12,302 nucleotides of DNA from Isohypsibius dastychi. Lineage: Eukaryota > Tardigrada > Eutardigrada > Parachela > Isohypsibiidae. The DNA is taken from the NCBI GenBank assembly GCA_034696485.1, contig JAQIWT010001128.1, positions 1 through 12,302 on the forward strand, in the 5' to 3' direction. Below the pieces are notes generated by a model. That model was given only the letters and a program-made list of their open reading frames with translations. It did not search any database and was not told the DNA's origin. Positions 1 through 7,337 of the stretch are shown in pieces. Numbering within the stretch: the first letter of the stretch is position 1; each line of letters starts with the position of its first letter. Position numbers and translations under genes: made by a program.

Positions 1-4
1 TTAA

Positions 5-66
5 CTCTTCCGTGACCAGGTGATTTCACTACCGCCGATTACCAGGTGGGGTCAAATTGACCCCAG
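5..66 (+). repeat. Left terminal inverted repeat of the TTAA element
   Basis: Pairs with 994-1031 read in reverse complement. The outer 7 bases match exactly. After a 26-bp offset, about 29 bases match nearly exactly through the palindrome at 48-64 and the following AGG. Confidence 0.75.
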
Positions 67-993
67 GTCAGTTGGCCAATGGAAATCTGTTTAGTTAGCA
101 AGACTGGCCCTGGATAGATTAGCAGTTGAATGTGGGCCAACTATCTGATGAAACAGAGATATTTAACCACGGTGGGCAAATCTGCATGAAATTCTACAGG
201 AATCAGTTTCTTTCAACTATATTTATTAAACTAAAGTGAAAATACAGTATGCGATCTTAAATTGAACTAACCATTGTTAAATCAGTTAAATGAGTTCGAT
301 TTGATCCGCAGTCGAAACATTCCAAAATAGAAAATTGAAATGTGAGGTTGTAAATGCAACCGAAGGCATTTTAATCGTGGAACGAAAGTTGAAAGAAATG
401 ATGATGGCCAAAAGATTCTATTCGTCTTATTCTGTTTTATTCAGGCTGCTGTTTCAAGTGTTTTTTTGCGGTGACTTTTACAAGTTGTAAAAGAATCGCC
501 ATCTTTCTAGGTAATCGGTAATCATATCCAAATTAGCTCGTCTATTCAAAACTTCCACTTTCATGATAAATGCAGCGCAGCCGGTCTAGTTGCTGTGCTT
601 AGGAAAGACAAAGGTCGACTGGCCTTGGGCTCGCGCCCGCCTGTACAGCCTGCCGGCGAGTGACCACTGGTTCAAAACTGCACCAGTTGTGATTTTTTGT
701 GCGTGTGGTTATGAATGTGAAACATTGAAACAAAACGAATCTCGATAAAGCAATGTTTTAGGTACAAAATGGCCGTTACAGATTTACCATAGAAAATTCC
801 CAAAAAATCCTATAAAATAATGAAAAAAAGTACCGTCGAACCCTCAAAAAAAGCCCCAGCTGAGATCTCGGCTCCTAATCGGTACTTCGACATTCGGAAA
901 AGATCAGAATACAGGAAATCCAATTCTCAACACTGCTTCTGAACCATATTGGTCTAAACTAATTAGAAGATTTAATATTCTGAAAAATCATGA

Positions 994-1031
994 GCCTGGG
1001 GTCAATTTGACCCCACCTGGTAAAGGAAGAG
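994..1031 (-). repeat. Right terminal inverted repeat of the TTAA element
   Basis: Contains the palindrome at 998-1014, CACCTGGT at 1014-1021 and the terminal GGAAGAG at 1025-1031 abutting TTAA. It is the compact version of the arm, lacking the 26-bp extra piece seen on the left. Confidence 0.75.
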
Positions 1032-1035
1032 TTAA

Positions 1036-2079
1036 ATAATGAGATAAGGTTATCACGTTACTGGACCGTATTTGCTCGCAATGGAAACGAAGCATTGTTC
1101 TATGCTTCATTCAGATAAGCGGCGTTGTTTGGAGAACTAATGACTGGATCAGAATAGGACAAATGGCTAGCGCAAAGTGAACGGACGGACCAGTTTGCCT
1201 CCTTCGTGAAACAGCTGAATCTCGATGTCTTTCAAAGGAGAAATTCTCTGTCTTCCAACAATTTGGACCCACAAACTGTAAAGCCACTGACGAAAGACCG
1301 TGGTTGTAAGAGAGACAGAGAAAACCCCACTTGCTGACTACTTTGGTCGTCATTCACTGATTTCACCGTCCCTCGGTCCAATCTGTAGGCAGAAAAGAGT
1401 AACGTAAACGCACAACCTGGAAAAAATTGAAAAAGTTGGCTCTTTCTGTGTACGGTTGGTTTGGAAATAGTAACTTTCAGTATTGCTGTTAGTACACCGA
1501 GACAACTGTTCTTGATAATATACGAGTTCCACTTTGACTCAGAACATGTACCATAATCAAGCACTACATGACGGGTCCCCCCCCCCGTACGAATGAGGGT
1601 CAATTGGTCAACTGGGGAGTTATCTGCACCGAATGCACCACAGCCATTTGACGAAGCACATGACGAGCACACTGAAGCGGGACATTGTGACGTCGATCGT
1701 TTTCCTTCATCGGTTTATCTCTATTAGAAAACGATAGAATAACTGCTTACTTTGCATAAAGGTGCGACTTGCAAGCACTATCTCACATTGCACCACTTTA
1801 TTCAGTGTTTTCATCAGCTTTCTTTTGCAACATCCAGCTCAGTTTACACAGCTAAGCCTGAGAGCGAATTTTGGCTAATCTGGTGGTTTATTGAGTCAAC
1901 ACGAGAATATGTGCCCTCTGGTGAATGTCGAACATTTTCTATTGATCTTTTCCGTAAATATATGGCAGCATCATGGACGTATTTAACGACCAGTTTTTCT
2001 CGGTCTTCAAACCTTAGTGTTCCATATTCCAACTTCTTTAAATTCAGTTCTCCTTCAAGCCCAAGCATACGTTCCTATC
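1036..2079. other. No confident gene; upstream region of the FABP gene
   Basis: Open frames here are short and match no family I know. The longest on the minus strand (1232-1672) crosses a run of about nine C (1576-1585) and reads like chance sequence. A 74-codon minus-strand frame at 1844-2068 has a more protein-like, charged composition, but it begins only 12 bases from the FABP start codon on the other strand and I recognise nothing in it. A pyrimidine-rich stretch ending in AG at 2046, 34 bases before the FABP ATG, could be a 3' splice or trans-splice acceptor for the 5' leader. That is inference. Confidence 0.4.
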
Positions 2080-2803
2080 ATGTCGATCACCGGAAAGTAT
2101 GAAATCGCCAAAGAGAATAACTTCGATGCGGTTATGGTTGCAAGCAAGTGGAGCCAAACCCGAAATGATTGGTAAGCCATTGTGCGAAAATTTTGAATTA
2201 TTTGGAAAAGACTTCGAAATGAATCACTGTCAATCTGGGATCACTGGTCTGAAGAGCATCTTTTTCGTGTTTTGTTGAACTCGGTCAAAAACATTGAATG
2301 CAGTTATTTATCGCTTGAGCGATTTTAGAGTCCAGTAAATGGTCTCTATGAAGGGTGCTAGGTCAGGTGCCTTGGATGGACGTGACCTTCTCGCACGCCT
2401 TAAAGCGCGTTTCATCATCCGGTGTTTTTCAGAAATGGCAAAGAACATGAAAGTGCAAGCTGAGCTCCAAGACAATAAAGACGCAATTGTCTTCAAGTTC
2501 ACGTCCGGTGGGGTAACTGTCGACCAGTTCACTGTTCGTTTCGACGGAGAAACCAACCATAACACCCCTGATGGACGTCAGGTCAAGGCTACCATGACCC
2601 GCAAGCCGAACGGTGGATTGACGCAGACTGACAAGTTTGCTATCGGGTTCGTACTGAACTTGGATTATGAATTCAATGCGGATGGACTGGTCTTGGTGAG
2701 ATGGAATAGTTAAACCCTCGGCAAAAGTTGCTCATTTGTTTATACTGTATAGGGATACAAATGGAATGGAGGAACTGCTACGCAGCACTATAAACGATTG
2801 TAA
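2080..2803 (+). CDS. Fatty acid-binding protein (FABP/lipocalin-like), 3 exons, frameshift in exon 1
   Basis: Exons by inspection: 2080-2171, 2433-2695, 2753-2803. The introns begin GTAAGC and GTGAGA and end TTTTTCAG and ACTGTATAG. Coding length is 406 nt, one more than 135 codons. Without the extra base it gives 134 residues, the usual FABP size. The start GKYEIAKENNFDAVMVA fits the N-terminal FABP signature. Exon 2 has the central TPDGRQVKATM and LTQTDKF strands. Exon 3 ends in HYKRL, like many FABP C-termini. FABPs are cytosolic ten-strand barrels that carry fatty acids, which parasitic flatworms import. Odd points: the reading frame must shift by one base between about 2136 and 2150 (GTTGCAAGCAAGTGG) to join the N-terminus to the rest of exon 1. 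The usual Arg of the C-terminal R-x-Y ligand motif is Gln (Q-H-Y). The frameshift is either a real lesion or a sequence error; the family assignment is firm. Confidence 0.87.
2172..2432 (+). other. Intron 1 of the FABP gene
   Basis: It begins GTAAGC at 2172 and ends with a pyrimidine stretch and CAG at 2432. It splits a codon (G|AA) when the downstream frame is used. The exon 2 frame is open upstream of the acceptor back to 2339, but that extension has no FABP resemblance, so it is read here as intron. Confidence 0.75.
2696..2752 (+). other. Intron 2 of the FABP gene, 57 bases
   Basis: Donor TTG|GTGAGA and acceptor ACTGTATAG|GGA, phase 0. Reading through the donor instead gives a stop at 2711-2713 and a protein ending VRWNS. 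Splicing gives an exon whose 16 residues align without gaps to FABP C-termini and restores the normal length, so splicing is preferred. Confidence 0.75.
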
Positions 2804-3711
2804 TGATCCTAAGTTCACGGTCATGCTATATTCACGCTCGTTTTCGCTGCACTTGGTAAGGATAGGTGCCTCCGCGATACTATCTTTTCCGAGCTGTTTT
2901 GGATGTTTGAACACCTGACAGCTGGTGGCTTTTGGTACTCTTTGTTACCCTCACTTCGTACAAAACTTTACTGATGTCGTAAATATACGTGAAATAAATA
3001 TCATTCCCTACAGAGGCCGGTTGATGTATGTTTTTCAGAAGGCCATGCAGATTTTGCGTGTTCTTCTGGATTCACGCCGTTGCATTGACATTAAGAGTCT
3101 CTGAAGGAACACCAAGAACATGCTTTCAGAAAAGCCCTTTTGGTGAAATATTGGTGATTATTGCTCAGCGGAATACCCTTTAGAAGACGATCTAATAAGA
3201 TCAAGCCATTCAAGCTGTTCTCAGAACAACGGGGCTGTCGTGTCATGGCATATAAGGGAACTAAAAATAAACTCCGGGCGTTTATTTATCCACCTTCGCA
3301 AATTTGATGACTTCTGTTTTCCAAAACAAATAACTTGGTTGTATACAGCATTCACAAACTTAACGTACAGTGTACGAGAACGAGAAAACATAATTTTGTT
3401 GAACATTATCCGTATCTGCGAAATGAAGTATGATTTCCAAAAGATAGTGTGCGTCCGACAAAAAACATCTTGAATGGATCCCGAAAAACTGATTTTTTCT
3501 ATGCAGCAAATAGAATTTCCGTACAACACCAGCCCGTCTGTGTTGTAAGCAGGGACTTTTCTCCATGACGATCAAGCATGTAATATTGCTCAAACGAAGA
3601 AATTTGGTTAAGCCTGGTGCACTCAGTATCCAGTAAGACCTTCTAAACTTTCAAATAAACCAGAAAAGGTGATTGGTGCGGCTATGGCTCGGTTCCATCT
3701 GAAAAGGTTTT
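2804..3711. other. Intergenic region between convergent genes, no confident gene
   Basis: The FABP gene (+) and the tetraspan gene (-) converge on this stretch, so it should hold both 3' ends. A TTTATT at 3281-3286 would be AATAAA on the minus strand for the tetraspan transcript, 425 bases past its stop. At 3031-3038 a pyrimidine tract ends in CAG, followed by a 22-codon frame to a TGA at about 3103. This looks exon-like, but nothing upstream joins it. The minus-strand frames at 3221-3529 and 3360-3593 resemble no family. Confidence 0.35.
2993..2998 (+). terminator. Candidate polyadenylation signal AATAAA for FABP
   Basis: AATAAA lies 190 bases after the FABP stop codon (2801-2803). It is the first canonical hexamer downstream on this strand that I found. 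A hexamer alone is weak evidence. Confidence 0.3.
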
Positions 3712-4348
3712 CTAAACTGGTTCATCATCTCTGCCAGATGGATCAGCGGGGACTTGTCTGCTTTGACAAAACACTTTGAGAACAAATCCAAGGACAATCA
3801 ACACGCCGATCAAACTGACTGCTCCGAGAACATTATCCCGGTGCAGTTCGTCTTTTTCCCCGTCGTCGTTAACTCCCATTAGCTGATGAATCGATAGGCC
3901 TATGGTGACCGACGCAGAAACGATTCCGATCGTCAAAACGAGGCAGAAAATCACCATAATTCTTGAAACAACAATCCTGAATTTTTCCTCGACTTCAACT
4001 ACTGAGCATTCATTATGATACGCAGAGTGTCGAAGCGACATGAGGAAGATTGCTCCAGTCACTGTTGCCCATCCAAGCAGAAAAAGAATATCGGGCGCAT
4101 TGCCTGAAAAATTCAATTTAAGTCTGTTTCGTTACATGCTGAAGACTATGAGAATTACCTGGGAATCTGATGGTCACAATAGTCAACGTGATAAGACCGA
4201 AAGCCATGAAAAGAATGCCACAGATATCGAGGATGATTCGAACTTTAATACATGCGAGACGGTTTGAGTTCTCATCAAGGCCACCAAAAGTCACCCTGGA
4301 CCAGTCCTGTGTTGTTGGTCTGTTCATAATCATCCGAAATGGCGCCAT
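3712..4348 (-). CDS. Four-pass membrane protein, two exons, family unknown
   Basis: Exon 1 is 4348-4159 and exon 2 is 4103-3712 (stop 3714-3712). The 55-base intron 4158-4104 runs GTAATT...TTTTTCAG and splits a Gly codon. The spliced frame is 582 nt, 193 residues plus stop, with no breaks. The start ATG sits in a good context (CAAAATGG); the frame is open further upstream, but that part reads like leader. Four hydrophobic stretches are clear: residues about 37-60, 67-87, 107-135 and 154-176. The loop between helices 1 and 2 is very short (FPGNAP), a charged cytosolic-type segment lies between 2 and 3, and an acidic loop (GVNDDGEKDEL) lies between 3 and 4. There is no CCG motif of tetraspanins and no W-x-x-W/C-C claudin signature, so neither name is justified. 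There is no N-terminal signal peptide. Role unknown beyond an integral membrane protein. Confidence 0.75.
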
Positions 4349-5258
4349 TTTGAGAAGAAAATTTTTGGCTTTCCGACCGACGGAGAATCGTTGTTGTGGT
4401 TTATGAATGCGAAAACAAGCTTCGCATGAGCGCGGATAAAATCGATATTCAAAGGAAGCCAAACTTCACCCCTAGCTTGTTCCACATCACACAGCTCTCT
4501 TCTCTACCGGGCAAACTCAGAGTGAATAAGACTTGCTGCGCATCTATGCTTATTTTCACGGGTCCGATAAGTGCGTTCACTATATGCACCAAATAAGTGG
4601 GTGAACACCCACTGATCTCCAGAATCTGTGGTGCCCCATGTTCCTTGTGTAGGCGTTCTGTACCGATTCTATATTGACGTTCATCCATTTGGGTGAAGTT
4701 TCGGTGTTTTTCAAGTTTCCAGGGTAACCTCGAAGTATTTTTGAATTACTGGGTGACAAAATCCCTTCAGAGGTTTCGTTATTTGAAATTAGTTCTGGGT
4801 GGCAATAGCGTTTACTGGATCACCTGGGTGATAGCAGCGTTTCCTGAGTGCGAATGCTAATGATATCCAATACCTATACAGGCAGCGCCATCGCCTTCGG
4901 CTTGTGGCAGCTTTCCAGCTGTTGAATGGCTGTTGTGTCTGGATTTCGGATTTATTTTAAGTCTGTCTCGGACCAAGGTCAAATGTTGTTTTCTAAGATA
5001 TGCTTCAACATGGAGTCTACGGGAGCATGTTGCGAGCTTCGCTGAAATTCAAGGATGTAAGATATCGAAAAACCAGACCCCTATAGCAAGCTACAACCAT
5101 TCTGCTGGGGTCAAAACCAAATTTTTCCGAATTGAGCTGTGGGGAGGAGTAGTAGGGATTGGGGATATAGATAGATAGATAATATGAATTCGAATTATAA
5201 TTTATATTTTTCGAATTAATAAATTTATATTAAATAAAACATCAACATATCTGTAACA
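4349..5258. other. Region upstream of the tetraspan gene, no confident gene
   Basis: A minus-strand frame at 4449-4688 starts with ATG in a good context (CAAATGGAT) and runs 79 codons. It has no recognised motif or predicted membrane segment, and could be chance or a leader exon. Bases 4740-4850 contain three loosely related CTGGGTGa/g phrases (near 4750, 4795 and 4828), too diverged to call a repeat. Bases 5167-5182 are a short GATA microsatellite. The AT-rich stretch 5183-5250 immediately precedes the foldback insertion. Confidence 0.35.
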
Positions 5259-5267
5259 AAAACTCGC
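5259..5267 (+). repeat. Left 9-bp target-site duplication of the foldback element
   Basis: AAAACTCGC directly before the element's GGCTAGTGC end. An identical copy in the same orientation follows the right end at 6742-6750. Confidence 0.85.
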
Positions 5268-5284
5268 GGCTAGTGCTTTAACAC

Positions 5285-5480
5285 AGAACTCAGAACTCAG
5301 AACTCAGAACTCAGAACTCAGAACTCAGAACTCAGAACTCAGAATTCAGAACTCAGAACTCAGAACTCAAAATTCAGAACTCAGAATTCAGAACTCAGAA
5401 CTCAGAACTCAAAACTCAAAACTCAAAACTCAGAACTCAGAACTCAGAACTCAGAATTCAGAACTCAGAACTCAGAACTC
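5285..5480 (+). repeat. Left heptamer array, 28 units of AGAACTC
   Basis: Exactly 196 bases, 28 x 7, with no frame slips. Most units are AGAACTC. Variants are AGAATTC (four units), AAAACTC (three consecutive units at 5411-5431) and AAAATTC (one). It ends by passing into AGAACACATAA, the inner part of the arm. Confidence 0.95.
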
Positions 5481-6131
5481 AGAACACATAATTTTCTCCT
5501 CCGTGCTAAAATATCTGATTTGATCTAGCCAAAACCTGAGAAAGTCGGACAACAAGGTGGCAAAAGTTGGCATAACCGCAGGCAGTCACTCCAGAAGACC
5601 CTGACAGTGCTACCCCTGTGTCAAAATATTCCGCCATTTCAGTTCGTAATAGATTGACTCTTATTTCACTATGCAATTCTGAACCCCGTTCGGGGAATGG
5701 ATCCTTTTCGAGAGAATGTCACAATAAACGAGACCTTCTGCTTCTGGAAATAGGAAAACTACTTAAGAGAAACCGCAGTGGCATTTTCAAAAACTGATCA
5801 AAAAGAGTGCGAAGTGCTTAAGCAAACTAATTGTTAGTTAGCGGCTTCTCAAACCGACCTGGAGCACATATCAACCGAAACAAATTCAATCTACCTTGAC
5901 TTTTTCCTCAGGGCGGAAACTTTCCGGAGTTCAACGACACAGCATGAAGTTGGCGATTTTTTTTCAATCAGATCGATCCAGGTTGTAACGAATCAAAGAA
6001 AGGAACACAATACGATCAGAACCTTTTAGTGTGGATTCCCAAACAAACTTCGACAGCTCTTTGAAATTTCGACATCTCAACTGATTGGTTCCATCTTGAT
6101 GTTTTCTTTGATTAGTTTCGCAGGATCCTCT

Positions 6132-6195
6132 GATCCGCTCCATTCGCTCTGATCACACACCTGTCCAAATCCACAACATCTTGTCTTTTGATTTT
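6132..6195 (+). repeat. Imperfect direct repeat inside the foldback element, copy 1
   Basis: Starts GATCCGCTC and includes CCACAACATCTTGTCTTTTGAT. It pairs with copy 2 at 6248-6312, offset by 116 bases, with several substitutions and small indels. Confidence 0.5.
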
Positions 6196-6247
6196 AAGAG
6201 TCTTGATTGCTCCGGGAATTTTGTTTGATTGGTGATTGAATGGATTA

Positions 6248-6312
6248 ATCCGCTCTGTTTAATGTGACAAACGCACCTGCGAAAAACCACAACATTTGGT
6301 CGTTTGATCCCA
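6248..6312 (+). repeat. Imperfect direct repeat inside the foldback element, copy 2
   Basis: Starts ATCCGCTCT and includes ACCACAACATTTGGTCGTTTGAT. The shared blocks ATCCGCTC, ACACCTG/GCACCTG, CCACAACAT and TTTGAT occur in the same order and at near-equal spacing in both copies. Confidence 0.5.
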
Positions 6313-6619
6313 ATTGGCTTTGCTGCACCAAATCAACTTCGATGTTACTGGCGGTCATAAGACCAGCTTTGTAAGAACTCATGATAGAAACTTTCTCTCT
6401 CAGAAGCTGTTGAAGCTATCCTTTACAGTATTAAAGGAGGGTTGCTTTGTCTACCATACGGCTGCAGAGTGCACACAGTTTACATTCAGAGTATTGGATG
6501 CTTCTCGTTTAGTCCACAACAACGGCTTTCATACCGAACCTTGTTCTCCGACTTCCAGGTTCTGGCTTATCAAATCAGATACTTTAGTTTTGAGCTCGGC
6601 GGAGGAAATTATGTGTTCT

Positions 6620-6724
6620 GAGTTCTGAGTTCTGAGTTCTGATTTCTGAATTCTGAGTTCTGAGTTCTGAGTTCTGAGTTCTGAATTCTGAGTTCTGAGT
6701 TCTGAGTTCTAAGTTCTGAGTTCT
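6620..6724 (-). repeat. Right heptamer array, 15 units of GAGTTCT
   Basis: Exactly 105 bases, 15 x 7, in inverted orientation to the left array. Variants are GATTTCT, GAATTCT (two) and AAGTTCT. The 13-unit (91-bp) difference from the left array accounts for nearly all of the 87-bp difference in arm length. Confidence 0.95.
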
Positions 6725-6741
6725 GTGTTAAAGCACTAGCC

Positions 6742-6750
6742 AAAACTCGC
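6742..6750 (+). repeat. Right 9-bp target-site duplication of the foldback element
   Basis: AAAACTCGC directly after ...GCACTAGCC. Identical to 5259-5267. Confidence 0.85.
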
Positions 6751-6783
6751 TCACAATACCTCCGAGTAACAAGTATCACACAA

Positions 6784-7074
6784 ATTGTAGGGTAATGACA
6801 GTGACGGTGAGCTGACCGGTCGGGAATTGATTTGGTCATTGTGGTCCAGCTCATTGCAGACCGCGGTCCGGGTGGCCTGGGTCAAAATATTTTTCAAAAG
6901 TACCCACAGGAAATTGTTACAGTAACAAAGTTTGTTTTGATTGTTAATCAAATCATTTTTCGACAGGAAGTTTGACCTAGACCACCCAGACCACGGTCTG
7001 CAAATAGACTGTACCGCAGTGACCGAACCAATTCCAGACTGGTCTCCTCACCGTCACTGCCGTTACCCTACAAT
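6784..7074. mobile_element. Inverted-repeat MITE-like element with about 100-bp arms
   Basis: The left arm 6784-6883 begins ATTGTAGGGTAA; the right arm 6974-7074 ends TTACCCTACAAT. By eye the arms agree at about four bases in five, and most differences are transitions. The 90-base spacer is AT-rich and non-coding. The flanks ATCACACAA (6775-6783) and ATCGCACAA (7076-7084) could be a decayed 9-bp target duplication, with one mismatch and one stray base at 7075. The arms contain the palindrome GACCGCGGTC (6859-6868), changed to GACCACGGTC in the right arm. The sequence is unlike the foldback element 33 bp to its left, so it is a separate insertion. No transposase; family not assigned. Confidence 0.7.
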
Positions 7075-7084
7075 AATCGCACAA

Positions 7085-7337
7085 CACTTCTAGTTACTTC
7101 TAGGTACTCGTATTTGTCTTTACCAATTTTCTTAATAAGACTACGCAGGTCGTTCGTGACATTCCATTTTGGACTGTCAGGCTTCTCGTCCTCCGTATTC
7201 CAATCGATACGAAGTGGGTGCAACCCGTGATGGTCAAACTGTTCGCGTTTAAGAAGCTTGCGATTGCGCAAGAAGCCGCAACCGGGTGTACGCGCAGACT
7301 TTTCCCAACTCCTCGGCGAGTAAAAACACCAACTCAT
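7085..7337 (-). other. Unassigned minus-strand reading frame, possibly a coding relic
   Basis: The frame is open for about 84 codons from 7337 leftward and runs into the right arm of the inverted-repeat element, where it ends at 7068. Its composition is protein-like, with a core reading FDHHGLHPLRIDW. The phrase D-x-x-GLHP is reminiscent of the C-terminal catalytic Asp/His block of SGNH/GDSL hydrolase domains (D-x-x-H-x-n), but the spacing is not right and there is no Ser block. It could be a remnant of a gene or of a LINE-like element interrupted by the insertion, or chance. Confidence 0.2.

Larger units (their letters stand above)
1..1035. mobile_element. Non-autonomous TTAA-flanked DNA transposon, probably piggyBac superfamily
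   Basis: Seen: TTAA at 1-4 and again at 1032-1035, immediately inside which lie inverted ends CTCTTCC (5-11) and GGAAGAG (1025-1031). Further in, both arms carry ACCAGGTG followed by the palindrome GGGGTCAAATTGACCCC (48-64 left; its complement 998-1014 right). TTAA duplication with short inverted ends is the hallmark of piggyBac insertions. The roughly 930 bases between the arms have stops in every frame and nothing like a transposase, so the element would depend on a transposase supplied elsewhere. The left arm is 26 bp longer than the right because ACCAGGTG occurs twice (15-22 and 41-48). The left TTAA is the first base of the window, so the outer flank cannot be seen. The superfamily assignment is inference from ends and target site only. 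Confidence 0.75.
5268..6741. mobile_element. Foldback-type DNA transposon with heptamer-repeat arms
   Basis: Seen: the left end GGCTAGTGCTTTAACACAGA is exactly mirrored at 6722-6741, and both ends abut an identical 9-bp duplication (AAAACTCGC). The inverted arms are 5268-5558 and 6538-6741. Each has three parts: a 17-bp unique tip, a tandem array of the heptamer AGAACTC (left) or GAGTTCT (right), and an inner unique part of about 75-85 bp that is similar but diverged (left 5481-5558, right 6538-6619). The middle, 5559-6537, has no transposase-like frame, so the copy is non-autonomous. Known: Foldback (FB) elements of Drosophila have long inverted arms of short tandem repeats and 9-bp target duplications, and Mutator-like elements also make 9-bp duplications. 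The Mutator/FB affiliation here is inference from architecture; no transposase is present to test it. Confidence 0.87.

Noticed and set aside
578-690. tRNA-like or SINE-like boxes inside the TTAA element (GGTCTAGTTG near 578, GGTTCAAAACT near 670)
   Set aside because: The A- and B-box resemblances are partial and about 90 bases apart, too far for a tRNA. No cloverleaf can be drawn and no poly-A or simple-repeat tail follows.
1232-1672. 146-codon minus-strand open frame
   Set aside because: It crosses a poly-C run, has no domain or biased codon use, and overlaps other equally open frames. Read as chance.
2339-2713. Reading exon 2 of FABP as a stand-alone 124-residue gene
   Set aside because: The first 30 or so residues have no FABP likeness and precede a clear splice acceptor at 2432. 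The last five replace a better exon reached by the donor at 2696.
4118-4462. Starting the tetraspan protein at the upstream ATG (4462)
   Set aside because: The added 38 residues are Cys- and Arg-rich without a motif, while the ATG at 4348 has a better context and directly precedes a compact N-terminus. Not excluded.
4740-4850. Tandem repeat built on CTGGGTGA
   Set aside because: The three phrases share only 8 to 12 bases and have irregular spacing.
5281-5484. CRISPR-like array
   Set aside because: The repeats are contiguous 7-mers with no spacers in a eukaryotic context, and are mirrored at the other end of the transposon.
6314-6628. 104-codon plus-strand frame inside the foldback
   Set aside because: It runs from the interior into the inner arm and the heptamer array, has no homology that I recognise, and is a by-product of the repeat.
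6609-6854. Minus-strand frame of repeated TQNSELR residues
   Set aside because: It is only a translation of the 7-bp array (three frames of a 21-base cycle), not a protein.
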